A stretch of DNA of 64,000 bases from assembly GCA_041907665.1 (NCBI GenBank), contig JAYRGW010000002.1, positions 1 through 64,000 of the forward strand, in the 5' to 3' direction. The position numbers were made by a program, and so were the translations under genes. This stretch comes from JAAYUD01 sp041907665 (GTDB lineage: Bacteria; Bacteroidota; Bacteroidia; Bacteroidales; Bacteroidaceae). Positions 26,993 to 36,750 of this stretch are shown here, piece after piece (positions within the stretch are counted from its first letter, which is position 1; each line of letters opens with the position of its first letter). Below the pieces are notes generated by a model that saw only the letters and a program-made list of their open reading frames with translations, did not search any database and was not told where the DNA came from.

Positions 26993-28504
26993 TCAAGCTC
27001 TATTAAGAGAGAGCATTTCGTCAATATAGTCTCGATTATTGCTTAAACGAGGGATCTTATGCTGCCCTCCAAGTTTACCTTTCTGCGCCAGCCAATCATG
27101 GAATAGTCCACGGCGGGCAGGGATGACTTCTAATGGTTGCAATGCAATATCTTTCCAGCGTTTAGCTTCATAATCAGAGTTAACCTCTTTGAGAGAATTA
27201 TCAAGAATTGATGCAAAATGCTCTAGAGAATCGGGCTGTCTACTAAACTCAATAAGCCATTGATGACGGCATTTTGCACGGCTATCCATAAAGACAGGAG
27301 CAGCTGTATAGTCAGTGATCATAGCACCTGTAAGGGCACAAGCTTTGGCAAGTCCTTTTTCTGCATTATCGACGATCAGTTCTTCACCAAAAGCATTTAT
27401 AAAATGCTTTGTACGTCCGGTAATATTGAACTTATAAGGATTCTTCTTAACAAACATTACCGTATCACCTATCATATATCGCCACAACCCGCAAGAAGTG
27501 GAAATAACCATTGCATAATTTTTATTCAACTCCACTTCGTCAAGACAAAGAGTACGAGGATGCTCCATTCCAACGTCCTCGAGAGGAATAAATTCATAGA
27601 AGATACCATAATCAATCATCAACAGCATAGACGTATCGTCAAATTCTGTCTGTGTACCGAAATAACCTTCAGAAGCATTGTAAGTCTCGATATAATGCAT
27701 CTTCGGAGAATGAATCACTTGCTTGTATTGCTCTATATAGGGCGTAAAAGCAACACCACCATGAAAGAATACTTCCAGATTAGGCCAAACCTCTTCGAGC
27801 GACTCTTTACCCGTTTTCTGCAATATGCGTTTTATAAGGACAAGAAACCAAGAAGGAACTCCCGAAAGATTTGTCACATTCTGATGAATCGTACTATCGG
27901 CAATTGCTTCTATTTTACTTTCCCATTCGTCCATTAATGCAATTTTCTTGCTAGGTACCCGAATGAAATTGACAATAGGATTAATATTCTGCATTAAGAT
28001 AGCCGACAAATCGCCTACCAAACTATGTTTCGTATTCAGATTTGGACTATGACTACCTCCTAATATAAGTCCCTTTCCAGAAAAGAAACGACTTTCCGGA
28101 TTCATTCGCAAATAAAGTGCCACCGCATCGGCTCCACCTTTATAGTGAATGTCGCATAAGCCCTCCTTACTGACCGGCAAAAATTTACTTTTATCATTCG
28201 TCGTTCCTGATGATTTAGCAAACCAAAGGATCTCCGATGGCCAAAGTATATTCTGCTCACCCCTACGCAGACGTTCTACATAAGGCTTGATGTCATCATA
28301 AGTCTGAATGGGCAATCGCTCTTTAAAATCCCGATAGCTACGAACGGTTCGGAAATCATACTTTCTTCCCCACTCCGTATCTTTAGCATAACGAAGCAAA
28401 TGCAACAATACACGTTCTTGAATACCACCTGCATCATTGCTATAAAGGTCTATCGCTTTTAAACGGGAATCGAATAATCGTGATAGTAATTTTGTAATAT
28501 TCAT
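26993..28504 (-). CDS. GH3-like acyl-adenylate/amide synthetase family protein
   Basis: The 503-aa protein belongs to the GH3 family, named after plant enzymes that conjugate amino acids to hormones through acyl-adenylates. Visible segments are FAKSSGTTNDKSKFLPVS (the ATP-binding Ser/Thr loop), the central YNASEGYFGTQ (adenylate site) and NITGRTKHFINAFGEELIVDN (hinge region). Bacterial members are common in Bacteroidetes but their substrate is not known. It is transcribed divergently from pfkA with about 126 bp between. Confidence 0.85.
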   Translation of the reverse strand: MNITKLLSRLFDSRLKAIDLYSNDAGGIQERVLLHLLRYAKDTEWGRKYDFRTVRSYRDFKERLPIQTYDDIKPYVERLRRGEQNILWPSEILWFAKSSGTTNDKSKFLPVSKEGLCDIHYKGGADAVALYLRMNPESRFFSGKGLILGGSHSPNLNTKHSLVGDLSAILMQNINPIVNFIRVPSKKIALMDEWESKIEAIADSTIHQNVTNLSGVPSWFLVLIKRILQKTGKESLEEVWPNLEVFFHGGVAFTPYIEQYKQVIHSPKMHYIETYNASEGYFGTQTEFDDTSMLLMIDYGIFYEFIPLEDVGMEHPRTLCLDEVELNKNYAMVISTSCGLWRYMIGDTVMFVKKNPYKFNITGRTKHFINAFGEELIVDNAEKGLAKACALTGAMITDYTAAPVFMDSRAKCRHQWLIEFSRQPDSLEHFASILDNSLKEVNSDYEAKRWKDIALQPLEVIPARRGLFHDWLAQKGKLGGQHKIPRLSNNRDYIDEMLSLNRA

Positions 28505-28630
28505 CTAATCAAAAAAATTTTGAATCAACTCATCATGTTTTACGTTACAAAAGTAACGCTTATTTATCTTTTTTGTAACTTTACAAAGAAAATCTTCTCA
28601 AAAACAGACTAAAAAAATGGAGGAGTCCCC

Positions 28631-29638
28631 ATGAAAATAGGAATTTTAACCGCAGGAGGTGACTGTCCCGGCATAAATGCGACCATTCGTGGAGTATGCA
28701 AAACAGCCATTAATTATTACCACTTTGAAGCCGTTGGAATACATAGCGGTTTTTCAGGGCTTCTGAATAAGGATGTTGAAGATTTAAACGATCTCACTTC
28801 ATCGGGCTTACTTAACCTGGGAGGGACAGTATTAGGCACTTCACGAGAAAAGCCATTCAAAAAAGTAGACGGGCAAATCACAGATAAACCACAAACCATT
28901 ATCAATAACATGAAAGAGTTGGGTATCGACTGCCTTGTTTGCATTGGCGGGAACGGTACTCAAAAGACAGCAGCAAAGTTTGCGAATTTGGGCGTTCCAG
29001 TTATTGGAATCCCAAAGACAATAGATAATGACATCTGGGGAACAGATTTTTCTTTCGGCTTCGACTCTGCTGTAAATATTGCCACCGACGCAATAGATAG
29101 GCTACACTCCACTGCAAGCTCACACAAGAGAGTGATGGTGATAGAAGTTATGGGACACAAAGCCGGATGGATTGCCTTATATTCAGGAATGGCAGGAGGA
29201 GGAGACGTTATACTTTTACCCGAACTACCTTACAGTATCGATCACATCAAAGAAACAATCTTGCGCAGAATAGAGTGCGGAAAACGTTTTTCGATAGTAG
29301 TTGTTGCCGAAGGAGTCAAAACTCCAGGCGAAGGACGTCCCTCAGAATACATTGCAAGAATGATAGAAGAAACGACCAATATTGAAACTAGGGTTACAGT
29401 ATTGGGATATATTCAGCGAGGAGGTTCGCCAACACCTTTTGACCGAAATTTATCAACTAGAATGGGAGGTTACGCCACAGAAATGATAGCTAAGAGAGAA
29501 TTCGGGAAAATGGTGGTATATAGGGGAAACGAGATATCTTCTATACCACTATCTGAAGTTGCCGGAAAGCTAAAATCAGTAACTGAAGACAACGACCTCG
29601 TAATTGAAGGAAAACACATGGGAATTTGTTTCGGATAA
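28631..29638 (+). CDS. pfkA: 6-phosphofructokinase
   Basis: It phosphorylates fructose-6-phosphate in glycolysis. The 335-aa protein starts MKIGILTAGGDCPGIN, with the phosphoryl-donor site GGNGTQ near residue 103 and the catalytic PKTIDND near 123. The first motif keeps Gly where ATP-dependent enzymes have it (PPi enzymes have Asp), while the second has Lys where PPi enzymes have it (classical ATP enzymes have Gly). This mixed pattern is known from the actinobacterial-type group, which includes ATP-dependent members. ATP is the likelier donor, but the donor is open. An AGGAGT sequence precedes the ATG. Confidence 0.93.
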   Translation: MKIGILTAGGDCPGINATIRGVCKTAINYYHFEAVGIHSGFSGLLNKDVEDLNDLTSSGLLNLGGTVLGTSREKPFKKVDGQITDKPQTIINNMKELGIDCLVCIGGNGTQKTAAKFANLGVPVIGIPKTIDNDIWGTDFSFGFDSAVNIATDAIDRLHSTASSHKRVMVIEVMGHKAGWIALYSGMAGGGDVILLPELPYSIDHIKETILRRIECGKRFSIVVVAEGVKTPGEGRPSEYIARMIEETTNIETRVTVLGYIQRGGSPTPFDRNLSTRMGGYATEMIAKREFGKMVVYRGNEISSIPLSEVAGKLKSVTEDNDLVIEGKHMGICFG

Positions 29639-29710
29639 AAAAGACGAATAGCAGAAAAGATAAAAACAATATTATCCAACCTTTATTATCCAGCAGAAAA
29701 CTTTTTCAGA

Positions 29711-30619
29711 CTAATCCTCTTGAGATTTTGCTTCCATCTTAGCATCAACATCCAATGATGTAGACAATTCATCCACATTACTTTCCAATTTATCTGTCGA
29801 TTGTGATTCGGGCACAACAGTCTCTGGCAATGTTTCAACTATAGATGCTTCTCGCTCCTCTTGAGCCTGGTCTATCAATTCTACAAAATTCGGATCATGT
29901 AACTTTACTAAAGACGCCCTAGCAGCTATCTGTTGTGATTCCTTTTTTGAATAACCTTCTCCTTGCCCTGCCGAAATATTTTCGAGCATTATTTCTGTTT
30001 TGAATATAGGATTACCCGATTCATCCTTTTGCTGATCAATCAATTTAAAGTCAACAACAACTTTACGCTTCTGCCCCCACTCAATAAGTCGTGATTTAAA
30101 ATTAACTTCCTTATGAGACAATTTATCCAGATTGACATGTTTATCAATAATCTTCTTCTGAATAAAAAGCCTACAATATTCGTACCCTCTATCCAAATAT
30201 ATGGCACCGACCAACGCCTCAAAGGCATTACCACACATATAACTATTGTGAGACGAAAGATGAGAAGTCGATTTAATCATCTTATCCAAGCCTATTTGAA
30301 CAGCCAATTTATTAAGTGTTTCCCGCTGAACTATCTTTGAACGCATATTGGTCAAAAAGCCTTCACCTCGACGTTTAAAATAGACATACACAATATGCCC
30401 TACAACGGCATCCAAAACGGCATCTCCTAAAAATTCAAGTCTTTCATTATTAATAGGAACGCCATCCTTGGTTCGAAGAAAAGTAGACTTATGAGATAGA
30501 GCTTGTTCATATAGGGAAATACGATGAGGGAAAAAGCCCATCATTTTATAAAAACAAAAATAAGATTCTCTATCCTTTCGAATAGAGAATCTTATTTTAT
30601 CTATAAAATTTCGTAACAC
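29711..30619 (-). CDS. rnc: Ribonuclease III
   Basis: It cleaves double-stranded RNA in rRNA and mRNA processing. The 302-aa protein has the catalytic domain with ERLEFLGDAVLDAVVG (the signature with the metal-binding Glu/Asp residues), the second conserved region GNAFEALVGAIYLD, and a dsRNA-binding domain (about 170-240). An acidic C-terminal extension of about 50 residues follows that E. coli RNase III (226 aa) lacks. It is the last gene of acpP-fabF-rnc, 3 bp after fabF. Confidence 0.95.
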   Translation of the reverse strand: MLRNFIDKIRFSIRKDRESYFCFYKMMGFFPHRISLYEQALSHKSTFLRTKDGVPINNERLEFLGDAVLDAVVGHIVYVYFKRRGEGFLTNMRSKIVQRETLNKLAVQIGLDKMIKSTSHLSSHNSYMCGNAFEALVGAIYLDRGYEYCRLFIQKKIIDKHVNLDKLSHKEVNFKSRLIEWGQKRKVVVDFKLIDQQKDESGNPIFKTEIMLENISAGQGEGYSKKESQQIAARASLVKLHDPNFVELIDQAQEEREASIVETLPETVVPESQSTDKLESNVDELSTSLDVDAKMEAKSQED

Positions 30620-30622
30620 GGA

Positions 30623-31885
30623 TTATTCTGCGTATTTTTTGAATATTACGCAAGCATTATGTCCACCGAATCCGAATGTATTGGATAAAGCAACATTTAC
30701 TTCACGCTTTTGAGCTTTATTGAAAGTAAAGTTAAGCTTATAATCCAATTCAGGATCGTCATCGCCTTCGGTATGGTTAATAGTCGGAGGAACGACGCCA
30801 TCGCGGATAGCAAGTACACCTGCAATAGCCTCAACAGCACCTGCAGCACCTAACAAATGACCAGTCATCGACTTGGTAGAGCTAATATTCAGCTTATAAG
30901 CATGCTCGCCAAACACTTCTTTAATAGCCATCGCTTCAGAAAGGTCACCAATAGGAGTAGAAGTTCCGTGAACATTAATATAATCAATATCTTCGGGCTT
31001 CAAGTCAGCATCTTCCAATGCATTTTTCATCACCAATTTAGCGCCCAAACCTTCAGGATGAGAAGCTGTCAAATGATAAGCATCCGCAGACATTCCTGCG
31101 CCAACAAGCTCAGCATAAATTCTAGCGCCACGAGCCTTTGCGTGTTCCAACTCTTCGAGGACTAAACAACCACCACCTTCGCCCATTACGAAGCCATCAC
31201 GACTACCGCTGAAAGGACGAGAAGCTGTCTTAGATTCATCATTTCGAGTAGAAAGTGCATGCAGAGCATTGAATCCACCTACTCCAGAAGGAGCAATAGC
31301 CGATTCAGAACCACCCGAAATAATAACATTGGCTTTGTTCAGACGAATGAGATTAAATGCATCGGCAATAGCATTAGAAGAAGTTGCGCAAGCCGAGCAT
31401 GTCGCATAATTAGGACCGTGGAAACCATATTTAATAGAAATTTGACCGGCAGCAATATCCGAAATCATCATTGGAATGAAAAACGGATTAAAACGGGGAC
31501 CGTCGCCTTCGTGCTGATAATAGTAACCGACTTGTTCTTCAAAAGTACGGATACCACCAATACCAGCTCCAAAAATGACACCTATCTTATTAAGATCTTC
31601 CGTTTCGATGTTTAATTCTGCATCCTTAATTGCTTCTTCTGCTACGACAACCGCAAATTGAGCGTAGCGGTCCATTTTACGGGCCTCCTTACGATCGATA
31701 AATTGAAGCGGGTCAAATCCTTTTACCTCACATGCAAACTGAGTTTTGAATTTTGACGCATCAAAATAAGTAATAGCGCCTGCCCCACTAACCCCTTTCA
31801 CACAATTCTCCCAGAATTCAGGAACTGTGTTACCTATAGGAGTAATGGCACCAAGACCTGTTACTACAACTCTTTTTAATTCCAT
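30623..31885 (-). CDS. fabF: 3-oxoacyl-ACP synthase II
   Basis: It elongates acyl-ACP with malonyl-ACP in fatty-acid synthesis. The 420-aa KAS protein shows the catalytic Cys in ATCSACATSSNAI, His in NVHGTSTPIGD and His in MTGHLLGAAGAVEA, and the C-terminal NTFGFGGHNA. It lies 21 bp after acpP, which encodes its carrier, and 3 bp before rnc, the conserved acpP-fabF-rnc order. Confidence 0.97.
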   Translation of the reverse strand: MELKRVVVTGLGAITPIGNTVPEFWENCVKGVSGAGAITYFDASKFKTQFACEVKGFDPLQFIDRKEARKMDRYAQFAVVVAEEAIKDAELNIETEDLNKIGVIFGAGIGGIRTFEEQVGYYYQHEGDGPRFNPFFIPMMISDIAAGQISIKYGFHGPNYATCSACATSSNAIADAFNLIRLNKANVIISGGSESAIAPSGVGGFNALHALSTRNDESKTASRPFSGSRDGFVMGEGGGCLVLEELEHAKARGARIYAELVGAGMSADAYHLTASHPEGLGAKLVMKNALEDADLKPEDIDYINVHGTSTPIGDLSEAMAIKEVFGEHAYKLNISSTKSMTGHLLGAAGAVEAIAGVLAIRDGVVPPTINHTEGDDDPELDYKLNFTFNKAQKREVNVALSNTFGFGGHNACVIFKKYAE

Positions 31886-31906
31886 ATTAAAACTAATGGC
31901 AATTAA

Positions 31907-32143
31907 TTACTTTGCGTTGTTTTCAATATAAGAAATTGCATCGCCTACTGTCTGAATCTTCTCAGCTTCATTATCAGGAATTGAAATGCCGAATTCTTTT
32001 TCGAGCTCCATGATGAGTTCTACTGTATCTAATGAATCAGCACCCAAATCATTTGTGAAACTTGCTTCAGGTTTTACTTCAGATTCTTCAACGCCTAATT
32101 TGTCAACGATAATCGCTTTAACTTTTGATTCAATTTCTGACAT
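31907..32143 (-). CDS. acpP: Acyl carrier protein
   Basis: The 78-aa acidic protein carries growing acyl chains on a phosphopantetheine arm attached to Ser in GADSLDTVEL. Length and sequence are typical. It is the first gene of acpP-fabF-rnc and diverges from purN, with a promoter at 32196-32227. Confidence 0.98.
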   Translation of the reverse strand: MSEIESKVKAIIVDKLGVEESEVKPEASFTNDLGADSLDTVELIMELEKEFGISIPDNEAEKIQTVGDAISYIENNAK

Positions 32144-32195
32144 AACTTTAAATTTTTAATTAGTAATTAGTTTTATTTCTTTAAATTTGCGGTTG

Positions 32196-32227
32196 CAAAG
32201 GAATAAATATTTATCGTCCTAAACAAA
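32196..32227 (-). promoter_or_regulatory. Promoter of acpP-fabF-rnc
   Basis: Minus-strand TTTG (32227-32224), 20 bp, TTCCTTTG (32203-32196). The box has one mismatch to TAnnTTTG. The predicted leader is about 45 nt. Confidence 0.5.
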
Positions 32228-32294
32228 TTTTTGATTAACTAAATTCAATATTTTGCACATTTTTCACGGTTTTGTGCACCAAAGTAATATAAAC

Positions 32295-32867
32295 ATGAGA
32301 AAAAACATTGCTATTTTTGCTTCCGGTTCAGGGACTAATGCCGAAAACATTATCAACTATTTTAAAGAGAATGACGAGGTTATCATTAAGCTGATTGTAT
32401 CTAATAAGAGTGATGCTTTCGTCCTGGAACGGGCTAAAAGATTAAAAATTAGCTCTACAGTTTGCCCCAAAGCCGATTGGACTACAGGAGAAAAGGTTCT
32501 TGATTTAATGAAGAAAAACGAAATAGACTTTATTGTGCTGGCAGGTTTCTTACTCAAAGTACCACAAATATTGGTAGAAGCTTACCCTCAAAGGATTGTG
32601 AATATCCACCCGGCATTACTACCCAAACATGGCGGTAAATCAATGTATGGCAATAAAGTTCATGAAGCAGTTGTTGCCGACGGAGATAAAGAAAGCGGCA
32701 TCACCATTCATTTTATTGATGAACATTATGATCAAGGACAAACCATTTATCAGGCAAAATGCGAAGTTCTACCGACCGATACTCCCGAAGACGTAGCAAC
32801 AAAAGTTCATGCATTGGAATACAAATGGTTTCCGTTGATCATAGAAAGAGTCGTCTCTAAGTTATAA
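32295..32867 (+). CDS. purN: Phosphoribosylglycinamide formyltransferase
   Basis: It transfers the formyl group from 10-formyl-tetrahydrofolate to GAR in purine synthesis. The 190-aa protein starts MRKNIAIFASGSGTNAENI. It has the catalytic NIHPALLPKHGG (Asn and His) and HFIDEHYDQG (Asp). The start at 32295 gives the normal length; an upstream in-frame ATG at 32253 adds 14 residues that have no counterpart in the family. Confidence 0.96.
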   Translation: MRKNIAIFASGSGTNAENIINYFKENDEVIIKLIVSNKSDAFVLERAKRLKISSTVCPKADWTTGEKVLDLMKKNEIDFIVLAGFLLKVPQILVEAYPQRIVNIHPALLPKHGGKSMYGNKVHEAVVADGDKESGITIHFIDEHYDQGQTIYQAKCEVLPTDTPEDVATKVHALEYKWFPLIIERVVSKL

Positions 32868-32895
32868 ACCGTCACATAACAAGATACAAAAGGAC

Positions 32896-33951
32896 TTAAA
32901 CAATCTCTATTTGATAAGCATCAGCCTCTCTACGAAGTGGATAATTCCCTCTAAAATATTCAAACTTATCAGGTTGTTGTTTTAGCCATTCACTGTCACG
33001 GCGAGGATCGTATATTTTCAGCAAAGCTTCTTCTTGTGAGGAAGCTTCAATTATATCCGAAGATGGTGTAGGGGGCAATATACTATAATCGTGATTCAAA
33101 CCGAAGAAGTGACAAAATGAGTATAAAGACATTCGGGTAGCGTTTGCTTTACCGTCTGCAGAGTATCCGGCTATATGCGGAGTACCTATTAACACTTTAT
33201 TCAGTAGATCAAGATTAATTTTTGGTTCATTTTCCCAAACATCTACAGCAGCATTACATATTTGCCCATTATCAATTGCAGACAATAATGCTTTTGTTTC
33301 TATCACTTCGCCACGAGAAGTATTAATAATAAAAGGTCTTTTCTTTAAAGAAGAGAAGAATTCTTCATTTCCCAAGTGAAATGTCTTATAAATACCATCT
33401 CTATATAAAGGAACATGAAACGAAATAATATCGCACTCATCCATTAACTGTTTTAATGGAACAAAATGATTTACCACTTTATCGTTTCTTTCAGAACATT
33501 CGCGTGGCGGATCGTTTTGCAAAACACGCAATCCCCATTTCTGAGCCATTCCCACCACTTTACTACCGACATTTCCTACACCGACGACACCCAATGTGAG
33601 ATGATGTAAATCGCCCCCCTTAAGTTCTTTAAGTATCAACAAGACAGATTGGACATACTGCACAACCGATGAAGCATTACAACCCGGTGCATTTTTCCAC
33701 ACGATTCCAGCCTCTCTACAGTAATCAACATCAATATGATCAAAACCAATTGTTGCTGTGGCTATAAATTTGACTTTACTACCGCCTAGCAAATTTCGAT
33801 TACAGCAAGTCCTTGTCCGTATTATTAATGCATCAGCATCGCGAACCACAGCCGGAGTGAAAGAACTTCCAGGCAAACAAACAACCTCATCTACAATCCT
33901 TTCGAGTGCTTCTTTTATATAAGGTATCTTATCATCAACAACGACTTTCAT
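32896..33951 (-). CDS. pdxB: Erythronate-4-phosphate dehydrogenase
   Basis: This D-2-hydroxyacid dehydrogenase oxidises 4-phosphoerythronate in the DXP-dependent route to pyridoxal phosphate. The 351-aa protein has the NAD-binding GVVGVGNVGSKV, the catalytic Arg region FIINTSRGEVIE, and GTPHIAGYSADGK with the catalytic His. A C-terminal dimerisation tail distinguishes PdxB from other family members. The length suits PdxB (E. coli 378 aa). It converges with purN. Confidence 0.92.
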   Translation of the reverse strand: MKVVVDDKIPYIKEALERIVDEVVCLPGSSFTPAVVRDADALIIRTRTCCNRNLLGGSKVKFIATATIGFDHIDVDYCREAGIVWKNAPGCNASSVVQYVQSVLLILKELKGGDLHHLTLGVVGVGNVGSKVVGMAQKWGLRVLQNDPPRECSERNDKVVNHFVPLKQLMDECDIISFHVPLYRDGIYKTFHLGNEEFFSSLKKRPFIINTSRGEVIETKALLSAIDNGQICNAAVDVWENEPKINLDLLNKVLIGTPHIAGYSADGKANATRMSLYSFCHFFGLNHDYSILPPTPSSDIIEASSQEEALLKIYDPRRDSEWLKQQPDKFEYFRGNYPLRREADAYQIEIV

Positions 33952-34100
33952 TTAATCTATGTTTTAATTTATCAAGCTTCACAAAGGTACATAATTTATT
34001 CGTGAGCCGTACGAGTTTCCAAATAAAATACATGAAACGGTTGCCGCATTAAATTATTTTGTATAGCTTTGCCATTTATAACATTTAACTTTCATTTTTG

Positions 34101-34709
34101 ATGATGACCTTTAGCAACGTTTGCAACGAGATTTTTGAAAAAGCGACAACAGATTATCATATTAAAGATAATATTGATACTCCTATCAACAATCCATATG
34201 CATTAAAGACTATTGAATATTATCTCTATCTAAAGAATTGGATAGATGCAGTTCAATGGCATTTGGAAGACATCGTTCGCGACCCTCAAATTGATCCGGT
34301 TGAAGCATTGACAATAAAGCGCCGGATAGATAAGTCTAACCAAGACAGGACCGATTTGGTGGAGTTGATAGATAGTTATATCTATGATCAATATAAAACA
34401 GTCAAACCGGAATCTGACGCTATAATCAATACCGAAAGTCCGGCATGGGCTATCGATCGCCTTTCAATACTTGCCTTAAAGATCTACCACATGGAACAAG
34501 AAGTTAAACGTTCAGAAGCAACATCCGAGCACATTGCAAATTGCCAGACAAAGCTTAACATATTACTCGAACAAAAAAAAGATTTGTCTATGGCTATCGA
34601 TACCTTATTGAATAATATAGAGAAAGGGAAGATCCTAATAAAGGTATACAAACAAATGAAAATGTATAACGATCCAAATCTCAATCCAATTCTCTATACA
34701 AAAAAATAA
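34101..34709 (+). CDS. DUF4254 family protein
   Basis: The 202-aa protein is helical and soluble, with no signal peptide and no known catalytic motif. The conserved family features are the N-terminal YHIKDNIDTPINNPY segment, then LKNWIDAVQWHLEDIVRDP, and a central RRIDKSNQDRTDLVELID. It is translated 2 bp ahead of a heptosyltransferase-like gene. The constant link to lipopolysaccharide core genes suggests a role in that pathway, but the function is unknown. Two tandem ATGs (34101, 34104) are possible starts; a TTG before them is not needed. Confidence 0.75.
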   Translation: MMTFSNVCNEIFEKATTDYHIKDNIDTPINNPYALKTIEYYLYLKNWIDAVQWHLEDIVRDPQIDPVEALTIKRRIDKSNQDRTDLVELIDSYIYDQYKTVKPESDAIINTESPAWAIDRLSILALKIYHMEQEVKRSEATSEHIANCQTKLNILLEQKKDLSMAIDTLLNNIEKGKILIKVYKQMKMYNDPNLNPILYTKK

Positions 34710-34711
34710 AA

Positions 34712-35743
34712 ATGACACGTATTCTTATTATCCGTTTTTCTGCCATCGGTGATGTCGCGATGACAATTCCTGTTATTTATTCTTTTGCCCGTCAATATCC
34801 AGATATTGATATTACATTTTTAAGTAGACGGGTATTGCAACCAATGTTCCAAGAAATGCCGCAAAATGTACATTACTATGCGGCAGATCTAAAAGGGAAG
34901 CATAAGGGGTTAAAAGGAATATATCGTTTATACAAAGAATTGAAAGAGTTGAAATTCGATATGGTTGCCGATTTTCATAGCGTTATTCGGACCAAGCTTC
35001 TGTGCTTTCTACTCCGTGCTACAGGCCTTCGTATCGAATCGGTGAAGAAAGGACGTTCCGAGAAGCACAAACTTATACGCCGACGTCATAAAGAACTGAA
35101 AAACCAGAAAAACTCTTTCCGCCGCTTTGCCGACGTACTTGAAAAGTTAGGTTTCCCCGTGTTGCTGGATTTTTCTTCCATTTACGGAGATAAAAGAGGA
35201 GACTTTTCTAAAATTGCCTCAGTAGTTCCGCAAAAGGGGAAAAACATCTGGATAGGTATCGCTCCCTTTGCAAAACATGAAGGCAAAATCTACCCAATTC
35301 ATCTACAAGAAAAAGTAGTCGCGCACTTCGCTGCTCAACCGCATGTCAAAGTATTCCTCTTTGGAGGAGGCAAGAACGAAATCGGTGTTTTTGAAGAATG
35401 GATAAAAAAATATCCCACCGTTATATCTACAACAGGCAAATTAAATATGTCGACCGAATTGATCTTAATGAGCTATCTCAATGTAATGCTCTCGATGGAT
35501 TCGGCCAATATGCACATGGCGTCATTGGTAAATATTCCAGTTATCTCAATTTGGGGAGCAACACATCCCTATGGAGGTTTCATGGGATGGAAACAACTTC
35601 CCGTTAATACCATTCAGCTCGACATGCCTTGCCGTCCATGTTCCGTATACGGCGAAAGTCCATGCTATAGAGGAGACTATGCTTGTATGAACAACATAGA
35701 TCCGGAACGAGTAATCAAAAAAATAGAAGGTATCATATACTAA
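34712..35743 (+). CDS. Glycosyltransferase family 9 (heptosyltransferase-like)
   Basis: The 343-aa GT-B enzyme is expected to add a heptose or similar sugar to the lipopolysaccharide core. It begins ILIIRFSAIGDVAMTIPV, the family's N-terminal signature, and has LFGGGKNEIGVFEEWIKK and the donor-site region SMDSANMHMASLVNIPVISIWG. It sits between the DUF4254 gene (2 bp) and the InaA-type kinase gene (16 bp), forming a three-gene core-assembly operon. Bacteroides cores need not contain heptose, so the sugar is open. Confidence 0.88.
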   Translation: MTRILIIRFSAIGDVAMTIPVIYSFARQYPDIDITFLSRRVLQPMFQEMPQNVHYYAADLKGKHKGLKGIYRLYKELKELKFDMVADFHSVIRTKLLCFLLRATGLRIESVKKGRSEKHKLIRRRHKELKNQKNSFRRFADVLEKLGFPVLLDFSSIYGDKRGDFSKIASVVPQKGKNIWIGIAPFAKHEGKIYPIHLQEKVVAHFAAQPHVKVFLFGGGKNEIGVFEEWIKKYPTVISTTGKLNMSTELILMSYLNVMLSMDSANMHMASLVNIPVISIWGATHPYGGFMGWKQLPVNTIQLDMPCRPCSVYGESPCYRGDYACMNNIDPERVIKKIEGIIY

Positions 35744-35759
35744 AAGGAGCATTTATCTG

Positions 35760-36686
35760 ATGAAGATCATAATCAATCCGAAGTACGAATATCTTAGGGA
35801 GGATATTTTACAAATCCCCGAAGAGTTCGATAAACAGCCCGGAGAGATCCTATACGAAGCGCGCAACATACTAAAGTCGGTAGAGTTGGGAGGGATAAAA
35901 GTCGTCATAAAAAGCTTCCATCAACCTAAATTTTTCAACCGAATAATATATTCCTTTATCCGCAAATCAAAAGCGCTACGCTCATACCTCTTTTCAGAAA
36001 AATTATTAGAATGTAATATTCCGGTGCCTACTCCTATTGCCTGCATTATAGATTCTAAAAATGGGCTAATTACAAATAGTTACTATATAAATAAATACGA
36101 AGAAGCCGATACCGTAAGAGAACTAATGGGAGGAACCGTAAAGGGCAATGAGGAGTTACTCAATGATTTCACCGACTTTCTGATTCATACCCACTATCAA
36201 GGTATCCTGCATTTAGATCTTTCACCGGGAAACATTCTTTTTAAAAAACGAAGTAACGGAAAATATAAATTCTTTTTGATAGATGTGAACCGGATGAAGC
36301 TCGACACTTATGTCGGGATGAAAGAAGCCAGCCATAATTTACGCCGTTTGTGTACATCTTCAGAAATATCAGGATATATTGCCCGCCGATATGCACAACA
36401 CAAAGAATGGGACATTGACAAAATGGAAAGAATGGTACAACATGACAGTGACCGTTTCTTCAAAAAGTTCTTCTTTCATCGTGCAGCGACACGTTCTAAA
36501 ACCCCTCACATACGCCTCGTCATACTGTGCTTTCGTCTATTCCTCTTTATTAGGGTTCATTTCTTATCAACTCAGAGCAAACTGAGTGCCACATTCTATC
36601 AGAAAGAAGCATTTATATATATCAACTATTTAAAAGATTACGATTTTAGGAAGATTTTCTACCCCGACTATATAGGCAAACATTAG
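35760..36686 (+). CDS. InaA/WaaP-type lipopolysaccharide kinase
   Basis: The 308-aa protein has the protein-kinase-like fold of lipopolysaccharide core kinases. The catalytic loop HLDLSPGNILF (HxDxxxxN) and the metal-binding Asp in LIDVNRMK are intact, and a Lys in VVIKSF fits the ATP-binding strand. It likely phosphorylates a core sugar on the cytoplasmic side. It is the last gene of the operon with DUF4254 and the GT9 enzyme, followed by a terminator shared with the convergent GIN lipoprotein gene. Confidence 0.85.
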   Translation: MKIIINPKYEYLREDILQIPEEFDKQPGEILYEARNILKSVELGGIKVVIKSFHQPKFFNRIIYSFIRKSKALRSYLFSEKLLECNIPVPTPIACIIDSKNGLITNSYYINKYEEADTVRELMGGTVKGNEELLNDFTDFLIHTHYQGILHLDLSPGNILFKKRSNGKYKFFLIDVNRMKLDTYVGMKEASHNLRRLCTSSEISGYIARRYAQHKEWDIDKMERMVQHDSDRFFKKFFFHRAATRSKTPHIRLVILCFRLFLFIRVHFLSTQSKLSATFYQKEAFIYINYLKDYDFRKIFYPDYIGKH

Positions 36687-36702
36687 CCTCTACTCCAACC
36701 TA

Positions 36703-36732
36703 AAAGAGCCACGCCATAAAGCGCAGCTCTTT
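36703..36732. terminator. Shared terminator between convergent genes
   Basis: AAAGAGC and GCTCTTT pair around a 16-nt loop that has GCGC/GCCA complementarity. It serves the kinase gene on the plus strand and probably the GIN lipoprotein gene on the minus strand. Confidence 0.55.
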
Positions 36733-36750
36733 AAGGGAGAACAAATATCA

